Source: Dryas octopetala
Lineage: Eukaryota; Streptophyta; Magnoliopsida; Rosales; Rosaceae
Direction of reading: 5' to 3'
DNA length: 64,000 nucleotides
NCBI GenBank assembly: GCA_963921425.1
Contig: OY992833.1
Span: forward strand, 9,217,738-9,281,737
Shown here: piece after piece, positions 45,809 through 59,200 of the stretch
How the letters are laid out: each line of letters opens with the position of its first letter
Position numbering within the stretch: position 1 is the first letter of the stretch
Position numbers and translations under genes: made by a program
Notes under the pieces: generated by a model
What the model saw: the letters and a program-made list of their open reading frames with translations, nothing else
Told to the model about the DNA's origin: nothing
The model's database searches: none

Positions 45809-48416
45809 TGTGAGACCCGGAAATTTCCAAATTTATTTTAAGATTTTTCCTTATTTTCTAAAATTTTTTTATAAAATTTATTTGTTAGAAAATCTAATTT
45901 TTTTTTTCACCTTGAGCTTTAATTGTTTGACCAACTTTGACTAGGGTTTTGACCCTTTAAAAGGTAGTACTTTTACTCACAAACCCAACGGTGCAAGTCT
46001 CATATTATTCCGAGTCCGGGAGGTTATTTTATGAATTTCCCAAATTTTCTTTTTCTTTAAAGCATTTTATCATAGTTTGTGGAGCTTGAAATTTTTGAAA
46101 TTTTTCTAAGGGCAAATTGGAAATTTGACCTCATAGTTAATTAGTACTAGTCGATATGAGTCCGTAGTATTTTTCGGGATATTTTTCTGAGTCTCGAGCT
46201 ATTTTTAATTAATTTTTGAAGTTGGGGAATATAGGAAAAATAAAATAAAATAGGAAATCACCAGATCGCGCCACGTGGCACGATCTGGAGCGTCCATCGC
46301 TGCATGGCAGCAAAATCTGGTCGCTGCATGTGCAGCCAAGTGTTAGTGCACATGCCACGTGTCACTTTCTCATTGACCCAAATTGTGACGGTTGACTTGA
46401 GTCAATCCGGTCAACTCGGATGAGTCAACCGAGTTGACTCACTCTCTCTCCCTATAAATAGTGGCGCACCTCCCAGCTGATCCCTCACAATTTCAGCCGC
46501 ACGCTTCCCAAGAGAGAGCTTCTCTCTCCTCTCTCCTTCTTTATCTCTCTTCTTCAATCTTGTTTTGAGTTTATCTTGAGTTCTAGAGCTCCGATCGACA
46601 AGCCGATTTCGTCTACGCGATCGTGGCGATGAGCTCTTCAATTCTAGTAGTGTGAAGGCTATGCTTTTGTGAAGTTTTAAAAAAATCATTTTTGAGCTCC
46701 ATAGGTAATTTCTTGATCCCTGTCGAACTTCTGCTAAAATTTTTGTTGAATTAATCTCTTGTTAATTAGGTTTTTTTAATCTTGTTACTTAGCAAGTCTA
46801 GTAGTACGGAGACTATGCCCGTGGGAAGTCTTCAACAGGTATACCCTTAACCCAGCTTATTTAATCTGCTGTTATTTAAGTTGTGGTTATAGACGGAACG
46901 TCGTTTAAACTGTTGTTATTAAATGAACTTAATAAATATTGAGGCCATATCAGTGGTAACCAAATAACGTGATGACTAAGGTCAGTCCATGAGCATACAG
47001 GCGTTGGGTACTGAGCAAGAGCTCCCTCAGTTTCCCCATGCACTGACCTGGTCACGTTGTAGGTTCATATCTGATCAACCTCCTCGACAATAAATAAAAA
47101 TAGATATAGAAACCACATGGTCTGACATAATTGTTTGCCTCGAGGTGCAAGGTCATGTCGGATTAAGAATTTAGAGAAGCCTAGCAGTTACGCTAGTGCC
47201 AAACCTCTGAATTATACCTAGTCTTAGCAGACAAGGTCAGCGATTTACGTGAAGACCGTTTTTAACACCAGTTGTTGTCAAACTAGGAACTTCAGTTACC
47301 TAAAAGAGATCGTTGTGACGTGGCAAATTGTGATTTGTACTCGAGAACAGACAAAAGCTTTGGACGCTAGGTAGGGGGACAACACACTCTGACTAGTGGA
47401 TTTCCTGCATGTACTATATAATAAATACTGTGTGATAAAGATGCATGTTTTTGATTGGCATATCTGCTTGGTTTTATGATGATGGGAATAATGACTGTTA
47501 TGCATATTCTCGTGAGATTGTTATTGTGTTTGACTTAAGAGTGAAAGGTCCCTTACGGTAGACCCTGGGTTTCGATCCCCAAAACCTCATGAGGGGTTGT
47601 ACGGACGGACTGGTCGATTGTCCTTCTTGGGAGGCCAGTCTAGGCGGTATAACCATGAAATGGCCACTTTCGCTACCCTGTCCCAGTCAAATGACTGCAG
47701 GATTTTGTTATGTTTTTGTGAGAGGGTAGTTAGCCCTAACGGTTGGTCAACAGGTATGATTCTGAACTTGGGCCCGGAAAACTGTATTTTGAAAACGGTA
47801 TGAGCATGCTACTCGTTTTACAAAGCTTGACAACTGGTTTGTGTTGTGCATTTGATTTTAAATTATCTCAAACTATTTTTCAAACCTAGCAGGGAGTTCC
47901 CTGAGGGGGAGCAATGAACGTATGTGATGCTCACCCCTACATTGTTGTTTTTCTCCCTCTTAGGTGCTGCGCGTGTGGACTTTGACGGCCTCGATTAAGG
48001 GGGTGGTGGTGCGGTCTTGAGCTTGGCAACTTCTGTGTTCCTGTTTAGTCAGTATATTTCCTTGAGCAGGTCTTTGGTGACCTTTTACTATCTTTATATA
48101 CCATTGGTCATATCCTGTATATACACTGAGTCCTTCGATTGTCTACTTTTGAATTATAGAGTCTATATAAACAGTTTCTTTGAAGTTACTCTAAACAATA
48201 GTAACTCCGAGGGTTGGTTTAATTATGAATTAATTATTTCTGAATTAATTTTCCGCTGCAACCTCAAGCACTCTGATCCAACCTATTTTATTAAACCAAA
48301 AGGCTTAACCAAGTTTTTGAAAACTTGGGATTATAACACCGGGGGATTGGTTGTTGTAGTCTCAGGTATCTCAAGGTGGGTGCCTCTGTTACGTACCCGG
48401 GTTTTGGGGCGTGACA
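45809..48416 (+). mobile_element. Solo LTR, 2608 bp, Gypsy type
   Basis: TGTGAGACCCGG...GGGGCGTGACA, flanked by a perfect 5-bp duplication ggcaa (45804-45808 and 48417-48421). No coding region lies within, so it formed by recombination between two LTRs. A TATA-like tataaata at 46453-46460 is followed by a CT-rich leader, a plausible U3/R junction. It lies in the large LTR in the opposite orientation. Confidence 0.93.
46453..46460 (+). promoter_or_regulatory. TATA-like box of the solo LTR
   Basis: tataaata is followed within about 80 bases by a pyrimidine-rich leader (tctctctcctctctccttc). The position, about 0.65 kb into the LTR, suits a U3 promoter. Confidence 0.5.
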
Positions 48417-48421
48417 GGCAA

Positions 48422-50348
48422 TAAATCAATAAATCATATATCAAATTATGTATTTGCCCAACCTAACACATTCTTTGTGTCTTGGCTCAAACGGCTCAAC
48501 AATGACACATATAAACAATAGTTCTCCAACAGACATTAATCATCTTTATCGAATAACTATTTAGTCAAATTATGATATCCAATTATGAGGTACAATAGGG
48601 TCACACGCACTCAACAAACAAGAGCTTACGTGAAGTCTCTAGAGTGTACCTTAACTCATTTTAATTCTCAAACAAGTACACAAAACAACCCTTTCATTAA
48701 TCCGGTTATTAAGTGTCTTAATCAAGTCATTTTATCTTACCAAGCATGTATATTAATCTCAGCAGCTATCACCTTAACAACAGAGAATTCCAATAATAAT
48801 AATGAAATTCATAATATAACTTGATTAATAACAAGTTAAATGCCAAGTCAATGGCCAAAAAACAACACAATAATAAAATAGCTCAAACGAGCATCATCGA
48901 CAATTAAACGTATCATCACAATCAACTTGTGTACCGTTCGGCTACGGTACCATTTAATTGAACAATAACAGTTCACCAAATCACACAATTAAACAACAAA
49001 GGTCAAATAACAAAAACCACAAGACCAAGACCAGGAATCACCCACTTGGATTCAGAGCAAAGCTCCACCTAGCTCGTACCACACGACCACAACCACATGA
49101 GATCCACTGTCTAACCATTCCATTCCTCGAGAGTCATGTAAAATGACCAAACTACCCTTATGACTTAACAGAAAGTCTAGGGTTTACTTAAAAGTTATGA
49201 CAAAACTAAATCGATTAGATTTAGCGGGTTTAATACGAATGCCCTCGTCAGTAAAATACCAAACCAATGTTTCGGGTTTAGGGTTCAACAATCGAAATGG
49301 CATCGGGTTACCAATTCTCGAGCCAACGTACATGTTTAAGACCAGACAACCAACATAGAATAACACCAGGTTTCACAAATCTAACAACATGGCCGGAACA
49401 AGAGTCGGTCGCCGCGTACGGTGGTTACCTGGACCACTTTCAACACAAACAACAGCTAAAAATCACCAATCAACCTCGGAGAGTCTCCTAGAGGTTCAAT
49501 TGGGCAACAAAGAGACAAACAAACACCAACCCACCGCCACAAGTGGCGAAGCCGACGGTGGCAGTGGCGGAACCACCTGAAATTCAATAATTTCTGAAAA
49601 TTTTGAATTCCAAATGACAATTAAAGGTTCCTAGGGGTGAGAATTGTCTAAAAACCATCCAAAATCATCCCCCAAAACGGAAATCAAAGGGAACTCGAAA
49701 TGGGTTTAAAACCCTAAAATCAAATTTCACAAAATTAACAAGTAAGACCATATGAGTTTTTAAGCCCATGAAGAAAGGAAGAAAACCCACCAATCAATTT
49801 GATGATCGGAGCTCGAAGGTGGCCAGAATCAGCAAAACAAGCCGGGGTGGCAGTTGGCTTCTTCGGCGATTTCTACTCACAGCAGCGGCGGGCCGGCGAG
49901 GGGAGGTGATGGACGGCCGACACGAGGGGAGCACGCCTAGAGGTGGCTGCCGGAGGTGAGTTCTGGCCGGAGCTGTCTTTCGCACAGGGAGAGGGAAGAA
50001 AGAGAAAATTGGGGTGAAAAAGAAGAAAAATCAGAAAAATGAAATAATTTTTCTGATTTTGGGTATTTAAAACCCTTAAATGCATAATTAACTTCAAACA
50101 CCTGTATCTCTTAAACCGTAACTCTGATTGACGCATAGTTAGAGTCTATAGACTTGTGGGCTCGAGACCTTTCAAACGGGCCTAAAGTCAAAACAAAAGT
50201 CCATTAGAACAAAAGGTTGACCTTCGGGTCAAACTAATTTTAAAACAAAATTTAAAATTAACCCAAAATCTTTTGTTTCTCAAATAAATTCCCAAAAATC
50301 TCAAAGTAAATTTCCAAATAAATTTGAAAAAATTTACAGGGTCTCACA
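48422..50348 (-). repeat. Largest remaining piece of the outer LTR
   Basis: The minus strand begins TGTGAGACCCTGTAAATT at 50348. It contains several short open frames around 48950-49960 (plus strand) without any family resemblance and a GC-rich patch at 49780-49980. The segment 50085-50230 matches the LTR fragment at 4530-4680. Confidence 0.65.
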
Positions 50349-50424
50349 CTATATGTAAGAATTGTGTGCCCCAAGGCCAATCGTTCCTGACCTTTAGGAT
50401 AACATTTTGTGCAGTCATTCATCG

Positions 50425-51650
50425 AGTAAGCTAGCACTGGTGCAAAGCCTATTACAGTACCCTCTTGAAGTGTGATCTTATCTTGAACAACCTTTGTGAG
50501 TCATTTAGCTCTGCCATTTTAACAGCAAAGGGCCAACCAATTATTTCTATGCTTGAGAGACTCAAAATGTACATCATACTGCTCATGGCTAGAAGAAGGG
50601 AAAATGTCCATAAGTGGTAGGATAGTCTAGGCCCAAGAATTAAAGAAATAATTGAGGATAGGAAGAAGGAATGTAATATATGTTCTACAAGATGGTGTGG
50701 GGCAAAGAGGTATCAAGTGGAGACTATATATGTATAGGAATCAGTTTGCTGTTGATCTTGGTACAAGATCATGTTCTTGTAGGAAATGAGATGTACGTGG
50801 GATCCCATGTACTCATGCTTCGACATCTATTTGGAGGCATGGAGGACTAGATATAAAAGATCGATTGTGTGAATGAAAAATATCATGTGGAGTCATACAT
50901 GATGACTTATGCACCAATGGTATAAACCCACTGCCAGGCCAAGTTAAATGGGTTAGGATGGATGCCACCCCACTACTCTCGCCCTTGTATAGGAAGCAAC
51001 CATGAAGGCTCAAAAGGGTTAGGGCTAGAAATGTTAATGAGCCCAAAAAAACCCCTCCCCACACAAGTTGAGGAAATATGACATAATAGTGACTTGTAGG
51101 AAATGTGGTAAATAAGGACATAATTCAAGAACCTGTGCGAAACAGAAACCATCCAGGGCTCAGGTATATTAAAATGACCATTTTTAGGCTTAACCATGCT
51201 ACCTTTAATGAGTGTGAACTGAGATGCTTTCCAACTTTAATGAAGTGAGGCAGAAGCAGATGGAAGCACAACTTCATGAAGGCCCAATAGAAAAAAAAGG
51301 AGAGAAAGCTAAGAATGACAATGAGGCAATCTAGAGATAACAAGAGAGTGAGGACAGAGAATCCACCCACATTCACACCCTCAGCTCGAAAACCAATGTC
51401 ATTGTCACAACCTTCCCCATCAAAGAATCCACCCGTAGTGCCAACATCATTATCTTAGTCTGCTTCATCTTTAGTGCCTACTAGATAGCTTCCAAAGAGG
51501 AGAGTGAAGTCACCTGCCAAGAGGAAGATGAATTAACCCACTGCATTGGCCTCTGGAAAGCCTTCAACATCATCTAGACAAGACAATGGAGTTAAAAGGA
51601 TGAAAACAAAGTCACCAGCCAAGAAAAAGGTCCCTTAGAGGCTTAGATTG
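50425..51650 (+). pseudogene. MULE (Mutator-like) transposase, C-terminal part, degenerate
   Basis: Forward fragments include LKCDLILNNLCESF, PIISMLERLKMYI and MARRRENVHKW, the post-catalytic part of MuDR-type transposases. A SWIM-type zinc finger follows at 50772-50819 (CSC...CTH pattern) with an in-frame TGA after its first cysteines. A CCHC knuckle at 51095-51136 (CRKCGK then GHNSRTC) has a stop in the middle. The end is a Ser/Pro/Lys-rich tail to 51650. The N-terminal and catalytic parts are absent. Whether it is a separate insertion or cargo of the CACTA-type element that starts at 12217 cannot be decided here. Confidence 0.8.
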
Positions 51651-52293
51651 TAACACCCTGAATTTTTTGCTTATGTTAATTTTGTTACTTAAGGTTTCTA
51701 ACCTTATTCTTAAGGTTTATTTAAATGAATTAGAGTTTTCCTTAACTTTGTTTTAACTAACTAAGATATTTGATTGTGGTTCTAGAGTTTAGTTGCTTGG
51801 AAGTGAATTTTGGAAAAAGAAATTCAAGAGTTTGATGATTATTACGTTCATTTTCATTTTTTCAGAATTAAATTATGAGATGAGGAATCTTCATAATTTT
51901 TCTGTAAGTGATTGAACTATTTTGAGGTTATAGGAAATTAGTACTCATTGATACGACTCTGTAGGATTTTTCGGGAAATTATTTGGAGGCTCAAGCTATT
52001 TTTGGTGAATATCCGAAGTTGGAGAAATTAGAGAAAATAGAAAAAAAAATGAATTAAAAAGCACGCTAACTGGGCCGACAGCATGCCACATGGCACGCTG
52101 CCATTCGCCCAGACGCGCTGATGCATGCGAGCTCATGGGAATCATCGGTTCACTGCATCACATAGAATAAAGACTTGTGTTTTAATCAGAGTCGTTCAGC
52201 CTCATTAAAGATCTTCTAATCTCGACCGTCCATCTCATGGTTGACCAATCACTGTTGGGCATGTCCTCTTAACCCTCGTGTTGACTCGCTTGG

Positions 52294-55066
52294 TGTTACA
52301 CCCCGAATCCCGGGTATACAACAGAAGCACCTACCTTGAATGTCCCAAGAGAATAATACTACTAAATCAAGTATTAATCCCCTAAGATACTCAAGGCGGA
52401 TTAAGCCTTTTGGATTTAGTACGGGTTGGGTAAGAGATAATAAATAAATAGCGAAAACATGCGAAATGAAAACTCTTTGTAAAACCAACCCCAAGATTAC
52501 GGTATTTCATTGCAACCTTGAAAAATCAAATCAAATTTGAAATACATAGCAAACTTTAAATAAAGGTTCCAAAACCACACAATGCGTAATATCAAAGTAA
52601 ATAGCTCAAAACAATCTCTAAACAGTGGAAGAAAAATCATTTAAAATATAATTGATACCAGAAAACAATTAAATCTAGGAAGTTGACAAGTCTCAAGATG
52701 CTGCTTTGCTCGACCCTTGTCCAATTTCGTTTCTTGACAATGCTCGTACCTATAAAAATATCCAATAAAAAAGGAACAAAACAAAAAAGTAGGTGTAAGC
52801 ATCAATACTATCATAGCTTCCCCTCAGGGGACCCTACTAGATTTGAAAACCACAAAACCTTTCCCACTGAAAACATAATGAAAATCTTTTTCGGTCGGAT
52901 TCTTAAATCATCCAAAACAAATTCTTCAAAACCTTTCCTTTGAAATCCTTACAAAATATTTATGACTCAGCTGTACAACAATATAATTATAAACATGCAA
53001 ATTCACAACAAATCATTCATACTTGATGATCGATATATGCACAAGGGTACAACTATGGCCAGCTATGAAAAGAAATAGCATCCATAGCGAGAGTGCCATG
53101 GTAAACAGAAATAGGAACTGGTAATTGAGATACCGTATCACTGCTACCTGATCAATCATGAGTCTTCGCTTTGCATAAGCACACGTAGCCACATATTGGC
53201 TTGACTAATCTCCCCATAATGTACTGATCAATTTTCTAAAAGGTTTAGGGACTTGAACCCAGGGTCACGTACAACACTACCCTTACTCTCAGACCAATCA
53301 TAATAAACATAATAATCATATCATGTTATAAAAATTTAAAATCTCACACACACACAAGAGTCCATAGTAAGGAATGTAGGATAAATCCTCCTACCTGGAA
53401 TTCAATGCTCTTCACGTATGTATTCTTTTACACAACCTATGCATCCCCATCTGTCTTTAATTCGTCGTCTTCTTGTCATGTCACAAAGAAATCTTTTGGT
53501 AACTGGTGTTCCTAGTGTCTGAAAATACGGTAACTTAGTCAAAAGTTAAATTCAAACACAATCTCATTATGACCCATCCTTTTAGGTCACACGTCCCTAA
53601 AGACTCTAATCCTAAGTGGACTAAACTCTACTCTTTAGGGTTTCTAAGTTTCAACTTTTATCTTAACGTCAAACTACTTGACTAATTGATTTAACTTAAA
53701 GCAATTCCACAAATTAATTTAGGTTAGAATAAATCAAACCTAAATACTATCTAAGTATTTAATTAATTAATATTTCTCCAAAATATTCCGCTAATTAATC
53801 GAGCTTGAATAATAACTTAAATCAAACTTTAATCTCTACCATAGGGTCATGCTAAGCCTAACATGTTATTAGCCTTAAATTAAATTTCCAAATTAAAGTT
53901 ACAACTAATCATGCTTAATTAACCAAATAAATTAAGCAATTAAATCTCCAAAATAACGCTAGGCATGCTTGACTAAGAAATAAATCATACTTAATTAATC
54001 TAAGCATGCAACCTAATATTAAAGCCTAAGAAAAATAAATAAGGCAAAAATTAATATTAAAATATATATTTACCCGGTTGTAGACCTCCAAAGCTAAATT
54101 CCAACTTTAGGACTCCTCTTTGGCAAGCTCTCAAAAAAAAAAAAAAAATTAAAACTATGATAATTTTCTTCCCTTTTGGCATGTCTTTTCTTAGAAAGAC
54201 TCCCAAATAACCAGAAGAGTGAGTAACTCTAACTTCACTTGGTGGTGCAAGTGAAAATGAGGTACAATAATCTTTATTTATAGGCACAAGTGGGTAAGAA
54301 GAAATTGTAAGTTTCCAATGTGGGACAAAATGCACTAAAAAGAGGAGAAACATGAATTGAGTCACAAATACCCGGCCTGACTACCCATTTACAGAGGAAA
54401 CGGGCGGGCCAACGTAATTAGAAAACACGCGGGTTAGCGCGACTAGCTTGACTAAGTGACCGGTTCCACACGGAACCAACGGTCCGGATTCGCTCAGTTT
54501 AATGAGTTTCGACAGTTGAGATTAGATTGTGGGCAAGAGATCAAGTGCGGCACGTCTCAAGAAGCTCCCATGAGCTCGCCTATGTCAGCGCCTGCAGGGC
54601 ACCTCGTCAGTGCGTTCAACAAATTGCGTTGCGCCATTTGGACGTTGTCAGCGTCCGCGTCAACACTTGCAATTAATTTTTTTTCTATTTATCCAACTTC
54701 AGAAATTCACCAAAAACAGCTCGGAACTCCAAATAATTCCTCGAAAAATCATACGGACTCGTATTGATGAGTACTAATTTCCTATAGACTCAAAATAATT
54801 AAATCACTTCCAGACAAATTATGAAAAATCCTCCAATCATAATTTAATTCTGAAAAAGGGAAATAAATAAAATAATCATCAAACTCTTGAATTTCCTTTT
54901 TCCAAAATTCACTTCCAAGCAACTAAACTCTAAAACCACAATCAAAGGTCTAGTTTAGTTAAAAAGAAGTTAAGGAAAACTTTAATTCTTTTAAACAAAC
55001 CTTAAGAACAAGGTTGAAAAACTTAAGTAACAAAATTATCATAAGCCGAAAATTAAGATTGTTACA
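52294..55066 (-). mobile_element. Solo LTR, 2773 bp, same family as its host LTR but inverted
   Basis: Plus strand TGTTACACCCCG...AAGATTGTTACA, with perfect 5-bp duplication cttgg at 52289-52293 and 55067-55071. The minus strand begins TGTAACAATCTTAATTTTCGG, closely like the host LTR start at 51659. The open frame at 54057-54365 on the minus strand is in the leader region and is not a protein I recognise. Confidence 0.93.
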
Positions 55067-55243
55067 CTTGGACTCCACCCAGACTACCCGTTTGACCTAC
55101 CAGATCTACCCATTTCTTCTCACAAAAAATCCGTATTTTTGACCCGTTTCCCTCCCTATACCTGGTTTGGTTTCTACACTAGTTGTTTTAGTGCATTTTG
55201 TTCCATATTGAAAACTTACAACTTCCTCGCACCCTCTTGTGCC

Positions 55244-55255
55244 TATAAATAAATA
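55244..55255 (+). promoter_or_regulatory. TATA-like box of the host LTR
   Basis: tataaataaata follows cttgtgcc. The same context occurs inverted near 54270-54285 in the solo LTR, which supports conservation. Confidence 0.5.
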
Positions 55256-55879
55256 CCCTTGTACCTCATTTTCACTTACACCACCAAGTGAAGTTAGAGT
55301 TACTCACTCCTTGGTTCTTTAGAGTCTCTCTAAGAAGAGACATACCAAAAGGGAAAAACATTCTCATAGTTTAAAAGTTTTCTTTGGAGAGCTTGCCAAG
55401 GAGGAGTCCAAGAGTTGAAGTCTAGCATTGGAGGTTTACAACAGGGTAAGTGTTTAATATTTATGCTTTATTTATTTTTCTTAGGCTTTAATATTAGGTT
55501 ACATGCTTAGGTTAATTAAGTAGGATTTATTCATTAATTAAACATGCTTAGGTTTATTTTGAAGATTTAATTGCTTAATTTATTTGGTTAATTAAGCATG
55601 ATTAGTTGTAATCTTAATTTCGAGATTTAATTCAAAGTTAATAACATGTTACGCTTAGCATGACCCTATGTAGAGATTAAATTCGATTTAAGCTATTATT
55701 CTAGCTTAATTAATTAGTGAAATATTTTGGAGAAATACTAATTAATTAAATACTTAGATAATACTTAGGTTTGATTTATTCTAACCTAAATTAATTTGTG
55801 GAATTGCTTTGAATGAAAGCAATTAGTCAAGTAGTTTGACTTAGAGATAAAACTTGAAACTTACACTAGAACAGAAAAG

Positions 55880-56220
55880 GGCTTTTATAGCACTCAAAAA
55901 ACGCTATAAAAACCCTTTTATAACGTTATTGAAAACGCTATGTCAGCCGACGTTATAATAGACCCAAGGTCTTTTATAGAATTTTTGGAACGCTATAAAA
56001 AAAAAAACCTTTCTATAGCATTTTTAAAATGCTATAAATATATATATAATAGCGTGATCGAAATGCTATAGAAATATATACCATAGCGATTTTAAAATGC
56101 TATTATTGTGGCTTTTAATAGCATTTTAAAATTGCTACAATATGTAACAATCTTTCATAGCATTTTAGAGAAGCTATAATAATTATTACTATAGCATTTT
56201 TATAATGTTATCGTTAATTT
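55880..56220. repeat. Left subterminal repeats of the second CACTA element
   Basis: More than ten copies of tatagcattttaaaat, gctataaaa and variants in both orientations within 340 bp. These would be transposase-binding sites by analogy with En/Spm. The right end has fewer copies. Confidence 0.8.
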
Positions 56221-59200
56221 TTTCAAATATATAATAATTATTGATTACATATTTTGGTACTAGAAATTTTTTATATATAGCATTTAGTATGAAAATTATG
56301 TGCTATCAAGTATATATGTAAATTAAAAGAAACAATTGGAACTAAAACACATCATTAAATATATTGGTCCTGAAATACAACATAAAGAAGTTATTACAAA
56401 TACCAATGTTAAGGCTGGTTGCAAAAGCATAATAGTTTCATTCAGACAAGCACAAGGAATGGAGCAATCCTAGGCTTTATCTTGTGCCGCAATACAGAGA
56501 AATCACCACCTGAGAATATGACTCAACTTATAAGAACAAATTGCATACAAACAGAACTCTTCAGATAATTTCAGGCCAAACATGGATCATTTCAAACCCA
56601 AATAGTTGCACATTAAATGGCCAACTAAACCCCACACATGCAGTTGTAAAATGCTTAATTCAGCATACAGGTTGTTCTCTATCTCTGCCTTCTTTTTATT
56701 CAACATCTCTTATATGGTACTTATGCCGCAATTATAATGTACTTTTTTGTTTAATTTTCAAATTCCACATATGGCAGTAGCATCCATATAATAAACCAGG
56801 AAAAAGGAGAAGAAACAAAGAAGCACAAATTTGAACAGATAAACATACCTTCTCAAAAAAGAAAAAGAAAAAGAAGCTAAACATACCTCATGACATGACA
56901 TCACGAAATCAGTTCATGATAGCAGAGGGGCAGCAGATTGCAAGGCCAAAGTTGTAAACCTAGAGATGAAGAAACACATTAAGCATATTAGAGACAAGAT
57001 AAAGAACCATGCAAGAGATATCATGAGATATCAACTCAAGAGATATCATGCAATAAGTTATCAACTGCAGCTAAAACCTGCAGCAACATAAAGCTTGCAA
57101 AGAGAATATAGCATACATGACATGCATGAAATAATTTATCAAGCAGAGAAGCAAAACTAGGCAGCACTAACTTGAGGCTTAACCCATGAGATCAGACAAG
57201 TAATGAGAACTTAAATAAACAGGTCAACATCAGAAAGCTTGTTTCACATTATTTACTTTTACAACTAAGTATAATATAACTCCTAAATAAAACAGCTGAA
57301 CAGTATAAATCTTCTAAACAAGTACCATTCTCTTGGACATGCTAAAAGAAAAATCTTGCACAGTTTCAAGAGCATAGATTTGAGATCCAAGATGGAATAT
57401 ACCACTGCGGCTAACAAAAAAGTGCTAATGCAGTCCACTAAGGTCCCTGTGGTGGGAGCTTGATGGTAAATCTACCATCCACCAAGAGCTTATCCATGGT
57501 CCAAATCCAGGCAATGTCCCTTATGTTGCCTAGCCAATGTTGTCCACTGAAAAGCTCAGCTACTCCAAGACTAATTCAGTTATGAATACTTTGAAATTCA
57601 TACCTTCAATACTTTCAAATTCTCATCACTTTATGATGTATTATGCTCTATAGCGCCACAACTCAGCAGCTACACCACAAACTGTGCTCATAACCTGATT
57701 CTAAAAAATTTATTCAATTGTGCTCATAACCAGAACACTCCTTGGTTCGATGTAAAGCCTTTTCATCTAAAGTCAATATCCAATCTTCACCACAAGTTGG
57801 CTTTTGTTTTACCAAAATACTACCTAATGTCATATCCATCATTGTTTTCTTCCAACAGATGATGAAAAAAGACATTGCAGTAAAAAGGAAAGCAAACTCC
57901 AACTTAATTTTAAACTAGAATACATACATAACAGGACAAGAACTACCAATCAGTCAGAGCTTGCCCATCACAACAAGTAAGCAATCAAAACATCCCGAGA
58001 TATAATCCTAATTTCTGCCAAGGTGCAGTCATCTAGACAACTGAAAAAACATTATTCCCTTGATTTGAAGTCTAAGGCCCAATAGATACAAAAGAGAGAA
58101 TCCAGGAAATGAAACATCAAACTACCTTGATCACGGATTACTAGGAATTTCCTAAAAAATTTCACCAAGAGATATTGACACAAAATCCATCAGTCTGGTT
58201 TTAATGGAAAGTAAACCAAGTTTTATTTTTTGTACAGTCGCAACCAAGAGAGGGAAAGAATATTTTTTTAAAAAAAGAAGAAGAAGAAAAAACCGACGGT
58301 GAAAAGTCAGAAAATTAATCACTTACTTGACCAGAAACTCATCCTGCAGCTCCATTGTTGAGTGTCTTCCCAATGAACAGCATACCTCATGCTATGGATA
58401 AGCTTCTCTTACATTTAGCTGCTGTTCTTCTAAAACGAATGACATGGAAAGACTTCCTTTCTTTAAATAATAGTCCTTGAACCAAACTCAATGCACAAAA
58501 CCCATGAAGGAGAAAAGAGGTCACTGTTTTCACACCTTAAATCATGTGTCCCTAACAGTCAACTCTTGTTGTTTAACAAATTTTGTAATTTATGTCTTGC
58601 CATAGTCCTAATAAAGTGAAGGAATATGACCATAGAACCTACTTGGATTGGATAGTCCATAAACTGAAATCCAGCCGTCAAAAAGGAAGGGGAAGGATAA
58701 AGACCTCTGAGAGAGAGAGAGAGAGAGAGAGGGAGCATCATACTAAAACTTTTGCATGATTCCCTTTAAAAACGGGTTTAGATGCAACAATGGTCTACAC
58801 AACAGCTGCAGTGTGTCCATAACCACACTTCTCCTGCCCCAACTTTGGTGAAGGTTGAGAGCTTCACTACACAACAAATAAGAACCAAGCTACTTGTGTT
58901 TCCTGAAGGCAGGCATCAAGTATTGCCTAAATCAAGACAGGCTCAGGACACCTGGGCATAGAAAAAAGAAATAATATCCTAATAGTAGGCTAGCACAAAA
59001 CAACACCAAGTTGAGTTATTATTTTAATTAATGAACTCTAGTCCTCTTTCAGTAATGAAGAGTAGAAGACAGTTAGATAAATGGATTACGCTTTATGAGA
59101 CCTAATTCTATGTTTTTTTGTTTTTTGATCTTTTCTCTCAATAATGGACATCTTGTCCATTGTGTGTATTGTTCTGAGTTTTGATCAATAAAAAGTTTCT

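Larger units (their letters stand above)
14609..50348 (-). mobile_element. Solo LTR (Gypsy type) holding a nest of insertions
   Basis: Outer limits: TGTGACGCCCC at 14609 and gggtctcaca ending at 50348, so on the minus strand it reads TGTGAGACCC...GGGGCGTCACA. The flanks are ccata (14604-14608) and ctata (50349-50353), a 5-bp duplication with one mismatch. LTR pieces are 14609-15020, 15704-15812, 21835-22177, 45419-45803 and 48422-50348, about 3.2 kb in all. No internal coding region belongs to it, hence solo LTR. Its ends are of the same type as the solo LTR at 45809 but in opposite orientation. The reading as one LTR rests on consistent ends and clean junctions, not on a reference copy. Confidence 0.65.

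Noticed and set aside
46411..46689. 92-codon basic open frame on the minus strand
   Set aside because: It is the complement of the TATA/leader region of the solo LTR, whose CT-rich sequence reads as Arg/Glu codons.
48950..49960. Several 60-residue open frames in the outer LTR
   Set aside because: Short, overlapping, and interrupted in related LTRs. No family resemblance.
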